From assembly GCA_947683425.1 (NCBI GenBank), contig CANTUQ010000070.1, forward strand, positions 7,209,501-7,273,500: a DNA stretch of 64,000 bases. The letters are read 5' to 3'. The notes below the pieces were generated by a model. It saw only the letters and a program-made list of their open reading frames with translations. It had not been told where the DNA came from and searched no databases. Source of the stretch: Excoecaria cochinchinensis. Its lineage: Eukaryota; Streptophyta; Magnoliopsida; Malpighiales; Euphorbiaceae. This document shows, one piece after another, positions 45,640 to 57,915 of the stretch. The translations under genes and the position numbers were made by a program. The first letter of the stretch is position 1. Every line of letters begins with the position of its first letter.

Positions 45640-46599
45640 GAACTGAAACCAATTTGAAAAATATGTTAATCACCAATTTTTATGGTTAACGGTTAGTGTT
45701 TTAAAAAAGTCAATATTAATGGATTAGTTTATTCTTTTACCTTATGGACAGGTTAACCGAACCGATAACCGATACATGAACATCACTATAGTTTATTAAC
45801 TTTATTTCATTCATTCATTTTTTTATTATAATTTTTTAATTTTTTAATTTTCATATTTAATTATTTATATTCCATTAATTTTAATTTATTTTAAAATATA
45901 TTTCAATTTCATTTTATTTTTTTAAAGACATTTTAGTTAATTTATTAATTGTTCAATATGTCCGAATTTAGTATTTCTTATTATTTTTTGATTTATCAAT
46001 TTTAATTAATGAAAATTAAAATATATTCAAAAAATTATATATATAACATTAATATATTAACTAAAATTTTCAATAATTTTTTTTAAAAATAAAATTTTTA
46101 ATATATATGAAAATAATATGTGTCAAGTTAAAAAATAAATAAAGAAAAATAGTTGTTAGTATTGGATTGATTTATTTTAATAATTTTTTATTTTTTAAGT
46201 ATTTTTGCTACATTTTTTTTCATTATTCTAATTATTTTGAACTTTTTAAGTTTTTTTTTAATTGGAGATAATAAGTGTAACAGTCTATCTAATTACGGTG
46301 ATCATGAACCGGTTAATTTATTTACTTATTAAGTCTTAATTCTTTAAAACAAAGTCTCTTATGTCCACCAATATTAAGTCTTAATTCTTAAAAACAAAAT
46401 TTCTTGTAAATGCATCTTATAATTGTGGTGGTTAACCGAAAAATTATTGATGAATCGATCCGAAAAATAAAAATCGATAGATTGGTTAATCAATTGTAAC
46501 GGACTCGTTAATAGTTAGTATTTTAAAAAAATCGATATTAATTGATTGGTTCTTTTTTTTAAACTTATGGGCCGGTTAACCGGTCCATGGACATTCCTA
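45640..46599 (-). repeat. Dispersed GGTTAACC-rich repeat, copy C (split)
   Basis: Reversed relative to copy A. It ends ggttaaccggtccatggaca plus ttccta. Its other end is at 39788 (TAGGGGTGTTAAAA), separated from the body by the Tekay nest. Candidate 8-bp flanks aaatttag (39780-39787) and aaattttg (46599-46606) differ by one base. Confidence 0.55.
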
Positions 46600-47049
46600 A
46601 ATTTTGAAAAATAAAAATATTGTAAACTATTCCAATAGAGTTTAATTAGGCTTAGGATTTTTTTTTTAATGGAGAAGAAATATGCATGCATAAATTACAC
46701 AAAAAATAATCTCATATTCGTATTCTATCAAAACTCTAAAATTAAAATTATTATAAATAGATCACAAATGAATTATAAAATATATTAAGCCGTAACTTAT
46801 TATAAATTAATTGAATTGGATGATTCATTTCAGATTGGATCCTAAAAGAGTCGTTTGCATATGAACTTGAGTGTAGATTTAATTTTTCAAGTGGGTTAAG
46901 ATTTAAGAATTAAGGCATCTAAAAAGAAGCATGTTGGATTTTTTTTTCAAATTCAAATTGTTTGAAACGCAAGTGAAAATTGGTTTACAGCACTAGATGT
47001 AAATTTGATTTATAAGAAACTGTTGGAAAAGGAAAAGGAAAGCGGGAGA
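46600..47049. other. Unassigned A+T-rich spacer
   Basis: No gene or element features were seen. Confidence 0.5.
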
Positions 47050-47059
47050 AGAGATTAAG

Positions 47060-47577
47060 GGGTTAATTTCACCAATGGTCACTGAATTTATACTCAAATA
47101 ACACAAATATAATGAATTTTTTTTGTTCTCGTAAAAATCACTGAACTTAAAATATATATATAGAAAAATCACTCCAACCGTTTTTTGGCGAAAAAATTAC
47201 TGAAAATTACAGCTGGCGCATACACTCAACACCCTCATGTATAAGTGGCTTGACACATGGCATGCCTTTTGAAAAAAATGACATGCAAGTATGTCACATG
47301 AAAAATTGACTTATCGAAATGTCCTTGTGGCATGCCATATGGCATGCTCACATGCCATTTTTTCCATATGGTATGCCACGTGTCAAGCCATGTGTGCATG
47401 ATGGTTCTGAGTGTACATGCCGACTGGACTTTCCGGTAAAAGAATCGTTAAAAAACGATTAAAGTGATTTTTCTATAAATATGTTCTAAGTTCGATGATT
47501 TTTATGAGAATAAACATTCTTTCATTATATTAGTTTTATTTGAGTATAAGTTTAGTGACCATGAGTGAAATTAACCC
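47060..47577. mobile_element. MULE-like MITE, 518 bp
   Basis: Terminal inverted repeats extend about 130 bp, starting GGGTTAATTTCAC at both ends and continuing collinearly through gtcactgaatttatactcaa. The flanking TSD AGAGATTAAG is perfect (47050-47059 and 47578-47587). The long TIR and a 9-10-bp TSD indicate the Mutator superfamily. No transposase is present. The centre is rich in catgcca/tggcatg words. Confidence 0.85.
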
Positions 47578-47591
47578 AGAGATTAAGATAA

Positions 47592-48130
47592 TGTAAAAAG
47601 TGAATATATCATTTGAAAGCATAGTAGAATTTATAATTGTGGGCCATACTTACTTCAAAATAACTTGAACCCATTTTATGCAAGTTCACCATATTATAAG
47701 CTCTTTTTGTACCATTTAATTATCCCATGTACGATTCTCTCCAATATTTTTCTTCAAATGCAATTGACCTATTTAGTTTTTACTTATTTAAATTTACCAG
47801 TTTATCTATTTGGGTTTTTTTTCACTTAGAGCCATATGTTTTAATTTTTGATATAAGAGAATTCTTCTTCTTGGGCCTCCAGTCTTTCACCCACAAAGTC
47901 CGCAATCATACTATAGCTAGTTTTCCTATGGCTCTAATACCATGTAATATTTGTGTGGCCAAGAGAGTCAAGCTTTATAACTGTGAGCTTACCGTTACTT
48001 CAAAATGACTTGAGTTTTTTTAAAGTTAGTTCCATCATAGTCATAAATCATCCTTATTTCCTTTAAGCATTCGATGTGAGATTATCTCCCATAAATAGTA
48101 TATGTGGGAGTTATTATTTCCCATTGTACA
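47592..48130 (-). mobile_element. Old TRIM-like element (low confidence)
   Basis: The minus strand has a 188-bp candidate LTR (48130-47943, TGTACAATGGG to AATATTACA), directly followed by TGGTATTAGAGCC (47942-47930), a one-base variant of the initiator tRNA-Met primer site. A diverged partner lies at 47592-47731 (shared tacttcaaaatgacttga-like words), preceded by a purine tract. No TSD was found, so the left boundary is tentative. Confidence 0.5.
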
Positions 48131-48249
48131 ACAACAATAATAATACTAATTATCTATACAAAAATATTAATATTGGGTGATCGTGTACCTTGATGCAAGA
48201 TGGCACCACGAGAGATAGGTGATCACGTTAAGTAGAATAGAGGAAGTGC
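48131..48249. other. Unassigned spacer between the two TRIM-like elements
   Basis: No features seen. Confidence 0.4.
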
Positions 48250-48601
48250 TGTCAAGTATCTCATATCAGCTAATTACAAATATATAACACTCCTTATAAA
48301 AATTTGGAAAGTCATCACCTCATAAGCTAGCTTTTGGGGTTGAGTTAGGCCCAAACTCATTTTCTTCACATGGTATCAGAGCCACTAATCCTTGATGTTG
48401 GGCCATCCACAGATTTTTGAACTTGCAAATTTCACGCTCTAGGTTTCTCACTTGTGTTTGGCCATATGTATGAAGGGATGTGTTAAGTATCCCACGTTGG
48501 CTACTTAAAAATATAAAACACTCCTTATAAAGACTCGGACAATTCTCACCTTATAAGTTAGCTTTTGGAATTGAGTTAGGCATAAACCCGTTTTCTCAAC
48601 A
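48250..48601 (+). mobile_element. TRIM element (352 bp) with 121-bp LTRs
   Basis: LTRs at 48250-48370 (TGTCAAGTATC to CTTCACA) and 48481-48601 (TGTTAAGTATC to CTCAACA) are both exactly 121 bp. The first is directly followed by TGGTATCAGAGCC (48371-48383), the initiator tRNA-Met primer site, and the second is preceded by the purine tract gaagggatg. Flanks agtgc (48245-48249) and agtac (48602-48606) are a TSD with one change. There is no coding capacity, as expected for terminal-repeat retrotransposons in miniature. Confidence 0.85.
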
Positions 48602-48829
48602 AGTACTATATAAGGAACATGCATAGAACTGAGGAGGAATGTTCCCTTGGCTTGGCCACAAGACTAGTATACAAGGAGCATAAGCTGTTTTTCATACCAA
48701 GACAACATAGTAGAGAACAAAGGCGTGCTCCCTAAGCTTACTCATGACAACTAAAGGTGAAATCATAATTTAATATTAAGGAGGACAAATTTAGTTAAAA
48801 AAATAGAGCTACTTAGTGTACTTTGTTTG

Positions 48830-48864
<35 letters not shown>

Positions 48865-49158
48865 GTGGGGGGGGGGGGGTGTGGTCTTGTATTCTGTAAA
48901 AAGTTTTAACGAAAAATTTTCCTACTTATTTATTTTTCTTTTTTTGAAAATGTAAGAGCATAAATTGTCATTCTTCTCTAACAAGTGGCTCTCCCATTGA
49001 TGACAGCTAGTAGGGGACACTATATGCTGAGCCCTCTTAAAGGTGTTGTCTAACACCCACCAACGTGACATTTGACACATGGCATAAAGCCTTAACACAG
49101 AATAACGGTGTTAGAGCAGAAAAGCAGACTATAGGAAATGACAACGTGTGGCTTACTC
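48602..49158. other. Spacer with a long poly(G) tract
   Basis: No gene recognised. The poly(G) tract is listed separately. Confidence 0.5.
48831..48883 (+). repeat. Poly(G) tract, G33-TGT-G13-TGTGG
   Basis: An uninterrupted run of about 33 G, then TGT, 13 G and TGTGG. It is by far the most G-rich stretch in an A+T-rich window and could form stacked G-quadruplexes or be a sequencing or assembly artefact. Confidence 0.9.
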
Positions 49159-49168
49159 AGATCCAACC

Positions 49169-50492
49169 AATGTTTTAAAAATTAGCTTCACTCGATCGGT
49201 CGAACCGATTCAACAACGAAATAGTAAGAAAATTGGTTTGATCGAATATAAAAATCGAAATATGCAAAAATTCAATTTGGATAAAAAAATCGGGTTGGAC
49301 CGAAAATTTTTGAACCGGCTCAGTCTCCGGTTCAATTCAAAAATGGGGTGTTGTTTTTTTCTAACATGTAACTGGTTATAATTGGATGGAGTAGTTGCCC
49401 ATGATGGAGACTTCCTAGTTAAGTATTTTACCTGCTACATGGAAATTTCGCAGCATAAAAGTTTTCTTTTCTATTCTTTTCTTTTTCTTAAATATATATT
49501 AAATTCAAATGAGACAATTTATATTAAGGATAAAATAAATTTTTAATAATTTATTATCATTTAATATATTATTTTCTAAATTAATAGAAAAAATTTCTCC
49601 TAAAGTTATTAAAAATATTATATCATTTTTTTATAAAAAATCGCTACACTTTACAAAAAATCACTAAAAATCACATGTCAAAGTGACAATATGGTAATAT
49701 GATAGTTTTAACAAATTTAGAGAAATAATATGACATTTTTAATAGTATAAAAGTATTATTTAATTTTAAATAAATTTAAAATACTAATATAATATTTAAC
49801 TAATTTAAAAAAAATAATGTATTAAAAGGTGGTAGTTCGGGGAAAATTATGTATTAGAGCTTATATAATAGAGAAGGAGATTCATGCATCCATACCTTCA
49901 GCAAAATTTGACTCTTCTTCTTTCATATATGTTTAATCGGATTGCTACTATTCTTTAAAATTAATGAAAAATTTTATATTCTGAATAACAGTATTTGAAT
50001 TTCATTTTAGATCAACAAAAAAATTTCAGTACCATAAAACTAAAACTAATTGGCACTTTCTCTAAACATCTGTTGTGAGAAAAATCAATTAAAAATATTA
50101 AAATAATATCATCAGTTAGTTTTTATTAAATTTCTCTAAAATATTTGATTTAATTGATTCTCTTTTTCGCTCTTTTACCTGGTGATTCTTGAAGGAACAT
50201 TTTCAGATGACATTATCACTACATGTATATTTTGATATTTGCTATTTATGTTTGAACAATTTATTTAATTCTTATATTTGTAAATTTTGTTAGATTTAAA
50301 ATTACTATTTTTATATTGATATTTGATAATTAATAGGTTGTTTGAATGTATTTTTTTAATATTATATTTTTTATTTTTAATAAATAATTATATTAAAAAA
50401 ATATAAAAATTCCGAATCAACTCGATCTAATCAGTTAATTCATGACTCAGTTGGCAGATCGAGTTGATATTCGATCCGCTTCTGAAAATATT
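49169..50492. mobile_element. TIR element with 10-bp TSD (MULE-like, non-autonomous)
   Basis: AGATCCAACC flanks both sides (49159-49168 and 50493-50502). The first bases, AATGTTTTAAAAATTAG, and the reverse complement of the last, AATATTTTCAGAAG, form imperfect inverted termini, followed on both sides by actcgatc-rich DNA. There is no transposase. The interior is A+T-rich. The TSD length points to Mutator-like transposition. Confidence 0.65.
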
Positions 50493-50504
50493 AGATCCAA
50501 CCAA

Positions 50505-51011
50505 GTGACACTGGTTGGTTCCAAGATAATATATCTCTCTATTTGTTTAAACAAGACAGAGAATCGAAAAACCAAAACTAACTTAGACATCTAGAGCTGA
50601 AACAGGAATACCTCCTTACATTAGCTTTCTTAGTTTTTTTTTTCCCTCATTTTTTAGGCATCCAAAGACCAATAGAACTTCGGAGAAGGAATTTGATCCT
50701 AACTGCTACCAATAACCTCGGCTTTCTATTAAGAAATCTCAAATTGGGATGCCGTCGTGTTCTTTCCATATTGTCGTCCTCTTTTCTCCCCAAAAAATTC
50801 AACACATAATAAATATATAATTGATAGGTCAGTCTAACTTTGTAATTATTATCAAAGTCAAATTATTTTACGAACATCTTGAAGATCAATTTTTTTAAGG
50901 TATAAAAGTGATTTTTGCTCAGAATTGTTAAAAATAAGGTGATTTTGCTCTTAAACTTTTTTGATAGGTTTTTGCCCTAAACTATTCAAAATATCATGAT
51001 TTTTCTCCCCT
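50505..51011. other. Unassigned spacer left of the older Copia
   Basis: No gene recognised. Confidence 0.5.
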
Positions 51012-51016
51012 CGTAC

Positions 51017-51502
51017 TATTGAAAATTCAACTTTGGTGGCTCATCCAATTGTCGACAATTTGTGTTAATTGTTGACAAATGGGATTGTTGAGTGAATCCC
51101 ACATCAGGAATTTATGCGGGAATGGGGGAATTGTAATGCTATAAATATAGCTCTCATTTCCTAATTCAATCCATCCCAAATTTGCCAATATTTCTAAGGC
51201 AATTAGTAAATATTTCACTTGTATTATTTATTTGAAATAGTAAAATATAATATTAGTAGTGTCCGAGGACGTAGGCATAATTGGCCGAACCTCGTTAAAT
51301 TCTAGTGTTCTTTATTTGTCTATTTAATAGCTATTGTCGGGTATATTGTTAGTGAATTATTATGCTGTTAAATTACTTAGAAAAATTCTGTCCTGAGAAT
51401 TTTACCTTGTGTGATTTTTCAGTACAATCGTTTACGCTTTATTCACCTGCTCAATAGTATTTGAGGTGAATTTGGTGAAAATCAACCCGAGTTTTCACAA
51501 CA
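51017..51502 (+). repeat. 5-prime LTR of the older Copia
   Basis: Likely TATA box TATAAATA at 51140-51147 inside the palindrome gctataaatatagc. The first dinucleotide has mutated from TG to TA. Confidence 0.93.
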
Positions 51503-51528
51503 ATTGGTATCAGAGCCTAGGTTCTTTT

Positions 51529-51597
51529 TTAGTATGTTCTGTGGTTGCAGCGTAGGCTGATCTTCCACATCAGAAAAGATTTTTTCTTGTGCTATTG
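51529..51597 (+). promoter_or_regulatory. Leader block shared with the gag-only element
   Basis: About 68 bases following the primer site match the leader of the gag-only element (12913-12846, minus strand) with only a handful of differences, including ctgatcttccacatcagaaa. It is untranslated in both. A packaging or dimerisation role is plausible but inferred. Confidence 0.7.
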
Positions 51598-51639
51598 GCA
51601 TTCCGCATTGACAGCTATTGAATAGTAATTGTAGCTGAA

Positions 51640-54600
51640 ATGACAAATCCATCCACTTCTTCTTCCTCGTCCAATATGATGGCAAATGCAAGAGTTGCGG
51701 TGAAAATTTTTGATGGTACGGGTCATTTTGGCATGTGGCAAAGTGAGGTTCTAGATGCTCTCTTTCAGCAAGGTCTAGACATTGCTCTTGAAGAAAAGAA
51801 ACCAGATGATGTTGATGAGAAAGAATGGAAGAAACTTAATCGTTTGGCGTGTGGTACAATTCGATCGTGCCTTTCTAGAGAGCAAAAGTATGCTTTCTCG
51901 AAAGAAATTTTTGCAAGTAAATTGATGAAGGCGTTGGAGAAAAAATTCTTGAAGAAAAGCAGTCAGAATAAGCTTCAAATGAAGAAAAGACTGTTTCATT
52001 TCAATTATGTTGCGGGTACCACAATAAATGATCACATCACCAGTTTTAATCAGTTAGTCGCTGATTTATTGAATTTGGATGTGACATTTGAAGATGAAGA
52101 CCTGACTTTGATGTTGTTGGGATCGCTTCCTGAGGAGTTTGAGTTTCTTGAAATGACTCTACTTCATGGGAAGGCTGCTGTGACTCTCAGTGAAGTTTGT
52201 GCTGCCTTGTATAGTTATGAACTGAGAAAGAAAGACAAGAAAGAAAGCACAAGTGGAGCTACAGAAGCTCTAGTAGTGAGAGGTCGGTTGCAGAGCCAGA
52301 CTAGAGGAAAGAAAGGGAGATCGAAGTCGAGGCCCAAATTGGGCAAAGACGAATGTGCCTTTTGTCGAGAAAAAGGGCATTGGAAGAAAGATTGTCCTAA
52401 GCTGAATTATAAAGGCATACCTGATAAGGGAAAGGCTGTTGCAGATTCAAATGTAGCTGAGTGTAATGATGAAGACTCAGATTTCTCACTTGCTGTTACA
52501 TCGTCAACTAGCTCTTCTAGTGTATGGCTGCTTGATTCAGGTTGCAGTTATCATATGTGTCCCAATCGGGATTGGTTCTATGAATTTAGAGAACTAGAAG
52601 ATGGAGTTGTTTATATAGCAAATGATGCCTCTCTCACCACACATGGGATTGGTTCCATTCGTTTAAAAAATCATGATGGATCAATCAGAATCCTGAAGGA
52701 TGTTCATTATGTGCCCAGATTGTCAAAGAATCTCATTTCCGTAGGAGCTCTGCAAGAAAAGGGTTTCGAGGTGCTAGCAAAAGGCGGAGTAATGAAGATA
52801 ATCTCTGGTACGCTTGTGGTGTTAAAGGGAATTCGAAAGAATAACAGATTGTACCACTACCAAGGTACTACTATTATTAGTATAGCAGCAGTGGCTTCTA
52901 CTGATAAAAGGGAGTTGAAAGCAACCAGGTTATGGCATATGCGCTTGGGGCATGAAGGTGAAATATCCTTGAATCTCTTGGTGAAACAAGGATTATTGAA
53001 AGGAGTTCAGACATGCAAAATGGATTTTTGCGAGCACTGTGTTAAAGGGAAAAAGACAAGGGTGAAATTTGGAACAACAATCCATGATACCAAGGGTATT
53101 TTGGACTATGTTCATTCTGATGTGTGGGGACCTTCCAAGACGACTTCTTTGGGAGGAAAACACTATTATGTGACCTTTGTTGATAATTTTTTCCGGAGAA
53201 TTTGGGTGTATACTATGAAAACTAAATATGAAGTGCTAGGAGTTTTCCTCAAATGGAAAAAGATGATGGAAACTCAAACAGGCCGAATGATCAAGCATCT
53301 CCGTACAGATAATGGCGGGGAATACAGGAGTGATCCATTTATGAAAGTGTGTGAAGATGAAGGCATTGTCAGACACTTCACAGTCAGAAATACACCACAA
53401 CAAAATGGGGTGGCAGAACGTATGAACCGGACATTGCTGGAGAAAGTTCGGTATATGCTGTCCAATGCTGGGTTAGGCAGAGAATTTTGGGCTGAAGCTG
53501 TTACATATGCTTACCATCTCATTAATCGCCTTTCATCTAGTGCTATTGGTGGTAAAACGCCATTGGAGAAATGGTTTGAAAAACCTGCTACAGATTATAA
53601 TTTCTTACATGTGTTTGGTTCCACTGCATACTATCACATTAAGGAATCGAAGTTGGATCCACGTGCAAAGAAAGCAATTTTCATGGGGATCACCTCTGGT
53701 GTGAAAGGATATCGACTTTGGTGCCCAGAGTCAAAGAAAATAATCTTCAGTAGGGATGTTACCTTTGATGAATCTACCATGTTGAGAAATGTGACAAATG
53801 AAAATGTTCAGCAGACAGATGGTACTCCAAAACAGGTGGAGTTTGAAAGCAAAATTGTTAGCCCAGCAAATGATGAAGCAAATGCAGAAACTCCTATGGT
53901 AGATGAGGAGTCAGATGAAGAAGAGGTTTTAATCCAAGAACCTCCACAGCAACCTGAATCAATTGCATTAAGTAAGCCAAACAGGATAATCAAAAAGCCT
54001 GCTCGCTATGTTGATATGGTGGCTTATGCATTCCAAATTGCAAATGATGACATTCCTACCACTTATAATGAAGCAGTCAAAAGTTTAGAAGTAGAGAAGT
54101 GGAGGAAAGCCATGAATGATGAAATGCAGTCCCTTCATAAGAATCATACGTGGAAGCTAGCTACTCTTCCGAAGGGAAAGAAGGCAATTGGGTGCAAATG
54201 GGTATATGCAAAGAAAGATGGATTTCCTGACAAGGATGATGTGCGCTACAAAGCAAGGCTGGTGGCTAAAGGCTACGCTCAGACGGAGGGAATTGACTAT
54301 AATGAAGTTTTTTCTCCAGTTGTAAAACATTCCTCCATTCGAATTTTGTTGGCTTTGGTAGCACAATTGGATATGGAACTAGTTTAGTTGGATGTAAAAA
54401 CTGCATTTTTACATGGTGATTTGGAGGAGGAAATCTATATGGTTCAGCCCGAAGGATTTAAAGTTGCTGGAAAAGATGCTATAGTGTGCAAGCTTGAAAA
54501 ATCATTGTACGGGTTGAAGCAATCTCCGAGGCAGTGGTACAAACGATTTTACAAGTTTATGATGGGGCAGAAGTACACAAGAAGCAAATATGATCATTGT

Positions 54601-55599
54601 GTGTATTTGCGCAAGCTACAAGACGGATCCTACATATATCTTCTTCTTTATGTTGATGATATGTTGATAGCTTCCAAGAGTCTGACAGAGATTGAGAAGT
54701 TGAAGACTCAGCTGAACAGGGAGTTCGAAATAAAGGATCTAGGTGAAGCCAAGAAGATTCTCGGTATGGAGATAAGCAGAGATAGGGAATTGGGGAGACT
54801 TTGTTTGACTCAGAAACAGTATCTGAGAAAACTGCTAAAGCGTTTTAGCATGAATGAAAAGTCAAAACCTGTTAGTACTCCTCTTGCTCCTCATTTCAAG
54901 CTCAGTGCATCTTTGTCTCCAAAGAATGAAGCAGAACGAGAATACATGGCAAAAGTACCGTATGCAAATACTGTTGGTAGCTTAATGTATGCTATGGTGT
55001 GTACAAGGCCCGACATTTCACAGGCAGTTGGGGTTGTGAGCAGATATATGCATGATCCGGGAAAGGAACATTGGCAAGCTGTGAAATGGATTCTGCGGTA
55101 CATTCTAAACACCGTAGATGTTGGTTTGGTATTTCAACGAGATGATCAAGATGGTCAATGTGTAGTTGGATATTGTGATTCCGACTATGCTACTGGTTAT
55201 GTGTTTACTCTTGCGAAGACACCAGTTAGTTGGAAGTCTACTTTACAGTCAACAGTTGCTTTGTCCACTACGGAGGCAGAGTATATGGCAGTTACAGAGG
55301 CTGTGAAGGAGGTAATTTGGCTTCAAGGGTTGCTTGGTGAATTAGGGTTTCAACAGAAGCACATCAAAGTGCATTGTAATAGTCAGAGTGCTATTCATTT
55401 GGCAAAGAATCAAGTTTACCATGCAAGGACGAAGCATATCGATGTTCGTTATCACTTTGTACGAGAAGTTCTGGAAGAATGTGGAGTAACAATCCAGAAG
55501 ATTAGGACCACTGATAATCCTGCTGATATGTTCATAAAAGTGGTGACTGCGGTCAAGTTGCAACACTGTTTGGGCTTGACCAATATTGTTAAGAGTTGA
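51640..55599 (+). pseudogene. Copia gag-pol polyprotein with internal stop and RNase H deletion
   Basis: Gag starts at the Met at 51640. The CCHC knuckle CAFCREKGHWKKDC is at residues 239-252, protease DSGCSYH at about 299, and the integrase triad motifs HSDVWG, RTDNG and VAERMNR follow. At codon 916 (54385-54387) an in-frame TAG interrupts the early reverse-transcriptase region just before LDVKTAFLHGDLEE. The same frame then continues to 55599 with YVDDMLIA and RNase H motifs. Relative to the young Copia, nine codons are missing after DSDYA in RNase H (near 55190), an in-frame loss in a conserved stretch. The product cannot be full-length, so the element is very probably inactive by itself. 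Confidence 0.93.
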
Positions 55600-55689
55600 A
55601 GTTGTGCGCTTTGAAGCGCATTTGATGACATTACTAAAGTTAAGTTTTGTGAAAGATTTGAAAATGTAGAGTTCGCCAAGGTGGAGATT

Positions 55690-56175
55690 TGTTGAAAATT
55701 CAGCTTTGGTGGCTCATCCAATTGTTGACAATTTGTGTTAATTGTTGACAAATGGGATTGTTGAGTGAATCCCACATCGGGAATTTATGAGGGAATGGGG
55801 GAATTGTAATGCTATAAATATAGCCCTCATTTCCTAATTCAATCCATCCCAAATTTGCCAATCTTTCTAAGGCATTTAGTAAATATTTCACTTGTATTAT
55901 TTCTTTGAAATAGTGAAATATAATATTAGTAGTGTCCGAGGACATAGGCATAATTGGCCGAACCTCATTAAATTCTGGTGTTTTTTATTTGTCTATTTAA
56001 TAGCTATTGTCGGGTATATTGTTAGTGAATTATTGTGCTGTTAAATTACTTAGGAAAATTCTGTCCTGTGAATTTTATCTTGTATGATTTTTCAGTACAA
56101 TCGTTTACGCTTTATTTACCTGCTCAATAGTGTTCGAGGTGAATTTGGTGGAAATCAACCCGAGTTTTCACAACA
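55690..56175 (+). repeat. 3-prime LTR of the older Copia
   Basis: Intact TGTTG and CAACA ends. TSD CGTAC follows. Confidence 0.95.
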
Positions 56176-57136
56176 CGTACGACAATCGATCATATAATAT
56201 ACCATCTACTTCAGAGATAAAATGTATCCATTTTGATAAGTTTTTCAGCAAATATTATCTATTTTGAAAAGTATAAAAGCAAAATATATCCATTTTAAGG
56301 GGGACAACAATTTCTAAATTTAGAGGACAAACTTGTAAAAATGAAAATATAAATTGCATTCAATATTAGTTAAACGAATTAGATCTGTAAAAACACACAA
56401 AAAAAAAACTGGACAAATACGAAATTAAATTTAAAATAAAAATTTCAGATCTAAGTTTATTGAAATAAAAAACACAAATATCTAAATACAAATAAAAAAT
56501 AATGAAAAAAATTAAAATTTGAGATTTAAATAAAAATTTCAAATTTAAATTTATTGGAACAGAAAATATAAAAGGCTAAACACAAATAAAGAACAAATGA
56601 TAAAATTAAATTTTCAGATCTATACTGATCTGGAAAAAATTATAGAAAGGATTGGAAAAATGAAAAAACACACAAAAATTGAAAAGTACAAATAAAAATT
56701 TAAGAAAAAAACAAAATGAAAGAGAAGAGAAGATGGGTTGCCGCCTATAGAAAGACTGACGGCAATCCCTAATTTAGATAAAAAATAATAGAAACCTTTA
56801 AATTAAGAGAGAGAGCCTTTACAGCTGTTAAACTTACTAAAAATAATTTCATTAAACTGATCTTAAAATTATCTAAACTTGATATCTGAAATTAATTAAT
56901 TAAGTTGATACTCCTGAAATGGGGTATAGTTATCAAAAGATAATAAAATAGAACTTTTCAATATTCGCTTTTAAAGAAAGATGTTAGTGTGTTTGGCTAA
57001 AATAGATTAATTTTTTTGACTTGAGCTAAAATCGATTAATTTAGAAGGAAAAAAAAAGGAAAACGTTTCTGCAAGTACTGGATATAGATATGGTGACAGA
57101 TGGTCATACAGAAGCCAAGATTTTGAGGACCTCTAA

Positions 57137-57224
57137 ATGACGTATATATTACAAAAAGCATAGAATTTGATGCTTCTTTGATGACGTATATACTTCAAAA
57201 AGCATAGAATTTGATGCTTCTTTG
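57137..57224. repeat. 44-bp tandem duplication
   Basis: 57137-57180 and 57181-57224 share atgacgtatata and aaaaagcatagaatttgatg, with two or three changes. atgacgt is an ACGT-core bZIP-type word, repeated here by chance or otherwise. Confidence 0.9.
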
Positions 57225-57434
57225 ATGCAATTAAACGCGTCTGCATTTAATTAATGATACCAAATTAACTTAATTTAGCATTTACAAAAGGCTAATTTCT
57301 TACGGGATAATTTGTGTTTAACAATATGATACTTTAACTAATGAATATGATACTTTAAGAAAAACTAATTCTACTTGAGATTGGAGAATAGGGACATCAC
57401 AGAATTCTCAAATTGCACTAGAAGTTAACTCTTC

Positions 57435-57472
<38 letters not shown>
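57435..57472 (+). repeat. (TTA)n microsatellite
   Basis: About 12 uninterrupted tta units. Confidence 0.95.
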
Positions 57473-57473
<1 letters not shown>

Positions 57474-57915
57474 GTGTTTATGTTATTATACATTTTTAGT
57501 TGATAACCGTGAACTCCTGCAGAGCCCTTAAGCTCGACACAACCGACCTAAAGGACAGTTACACAATTAATCAGACAAGTAGTTACATATGTTACACAAT
57601 TAATACATAACTGTTATTTAGTATCGATAACACTCAATTATTAATAGCAGGCACCAAACTATTAAATAAAGGGTTTGAAGCCCTCAGGTAAAGGGTATTT
57701 TGCTTTCACTTCTCTTTAGAATTCTCTTCTCTTTATATATTCTGACTTGACCGTCAAAGTGTTCCCACCATATATCTTTAATCTTAGGTGGATAGACGGC
57801 TCACAAGATCCAAACTACAATCAAGAAGATCCCAATTGTTATCATTTTGGTGCAGCGAGCATGAACCTCCCACACTTTGCTATCCATGGATCTCTTCCCG
57901 ACCTTAACACTTTAG

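Larger units (their letters stand above)
51017..56175 (+). mobile_element. Older Copia retrotransposon with broken polyprotein (5159 bp)
   Basis: LTRs of 486 bp lie at 51017-51502 and 55690-56175, flanked by a perfect TSD CGTAC (51012-51016 and 56176-56180). The right LTR has TGTTG and CAACA ends; the left one starts TATTG, a point mutation in the terminal dinucleotide. The LTRs differ at about 23 positions by eye (~4.7%). PBS TGGTATCAGAGCC is at 51505-51517 and polypurine tract AAGGTGGAGATT at 55678-55689, identical to that of the young Copia. Confidence 0.95.
56181..57906. other. Unassigned A+T-rich spacer with small repeats
   Basis: No gene recognised. It contains a 44-bp tandem duplication and a (TTA)n run, listed separately. 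Confidence 0.5.
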
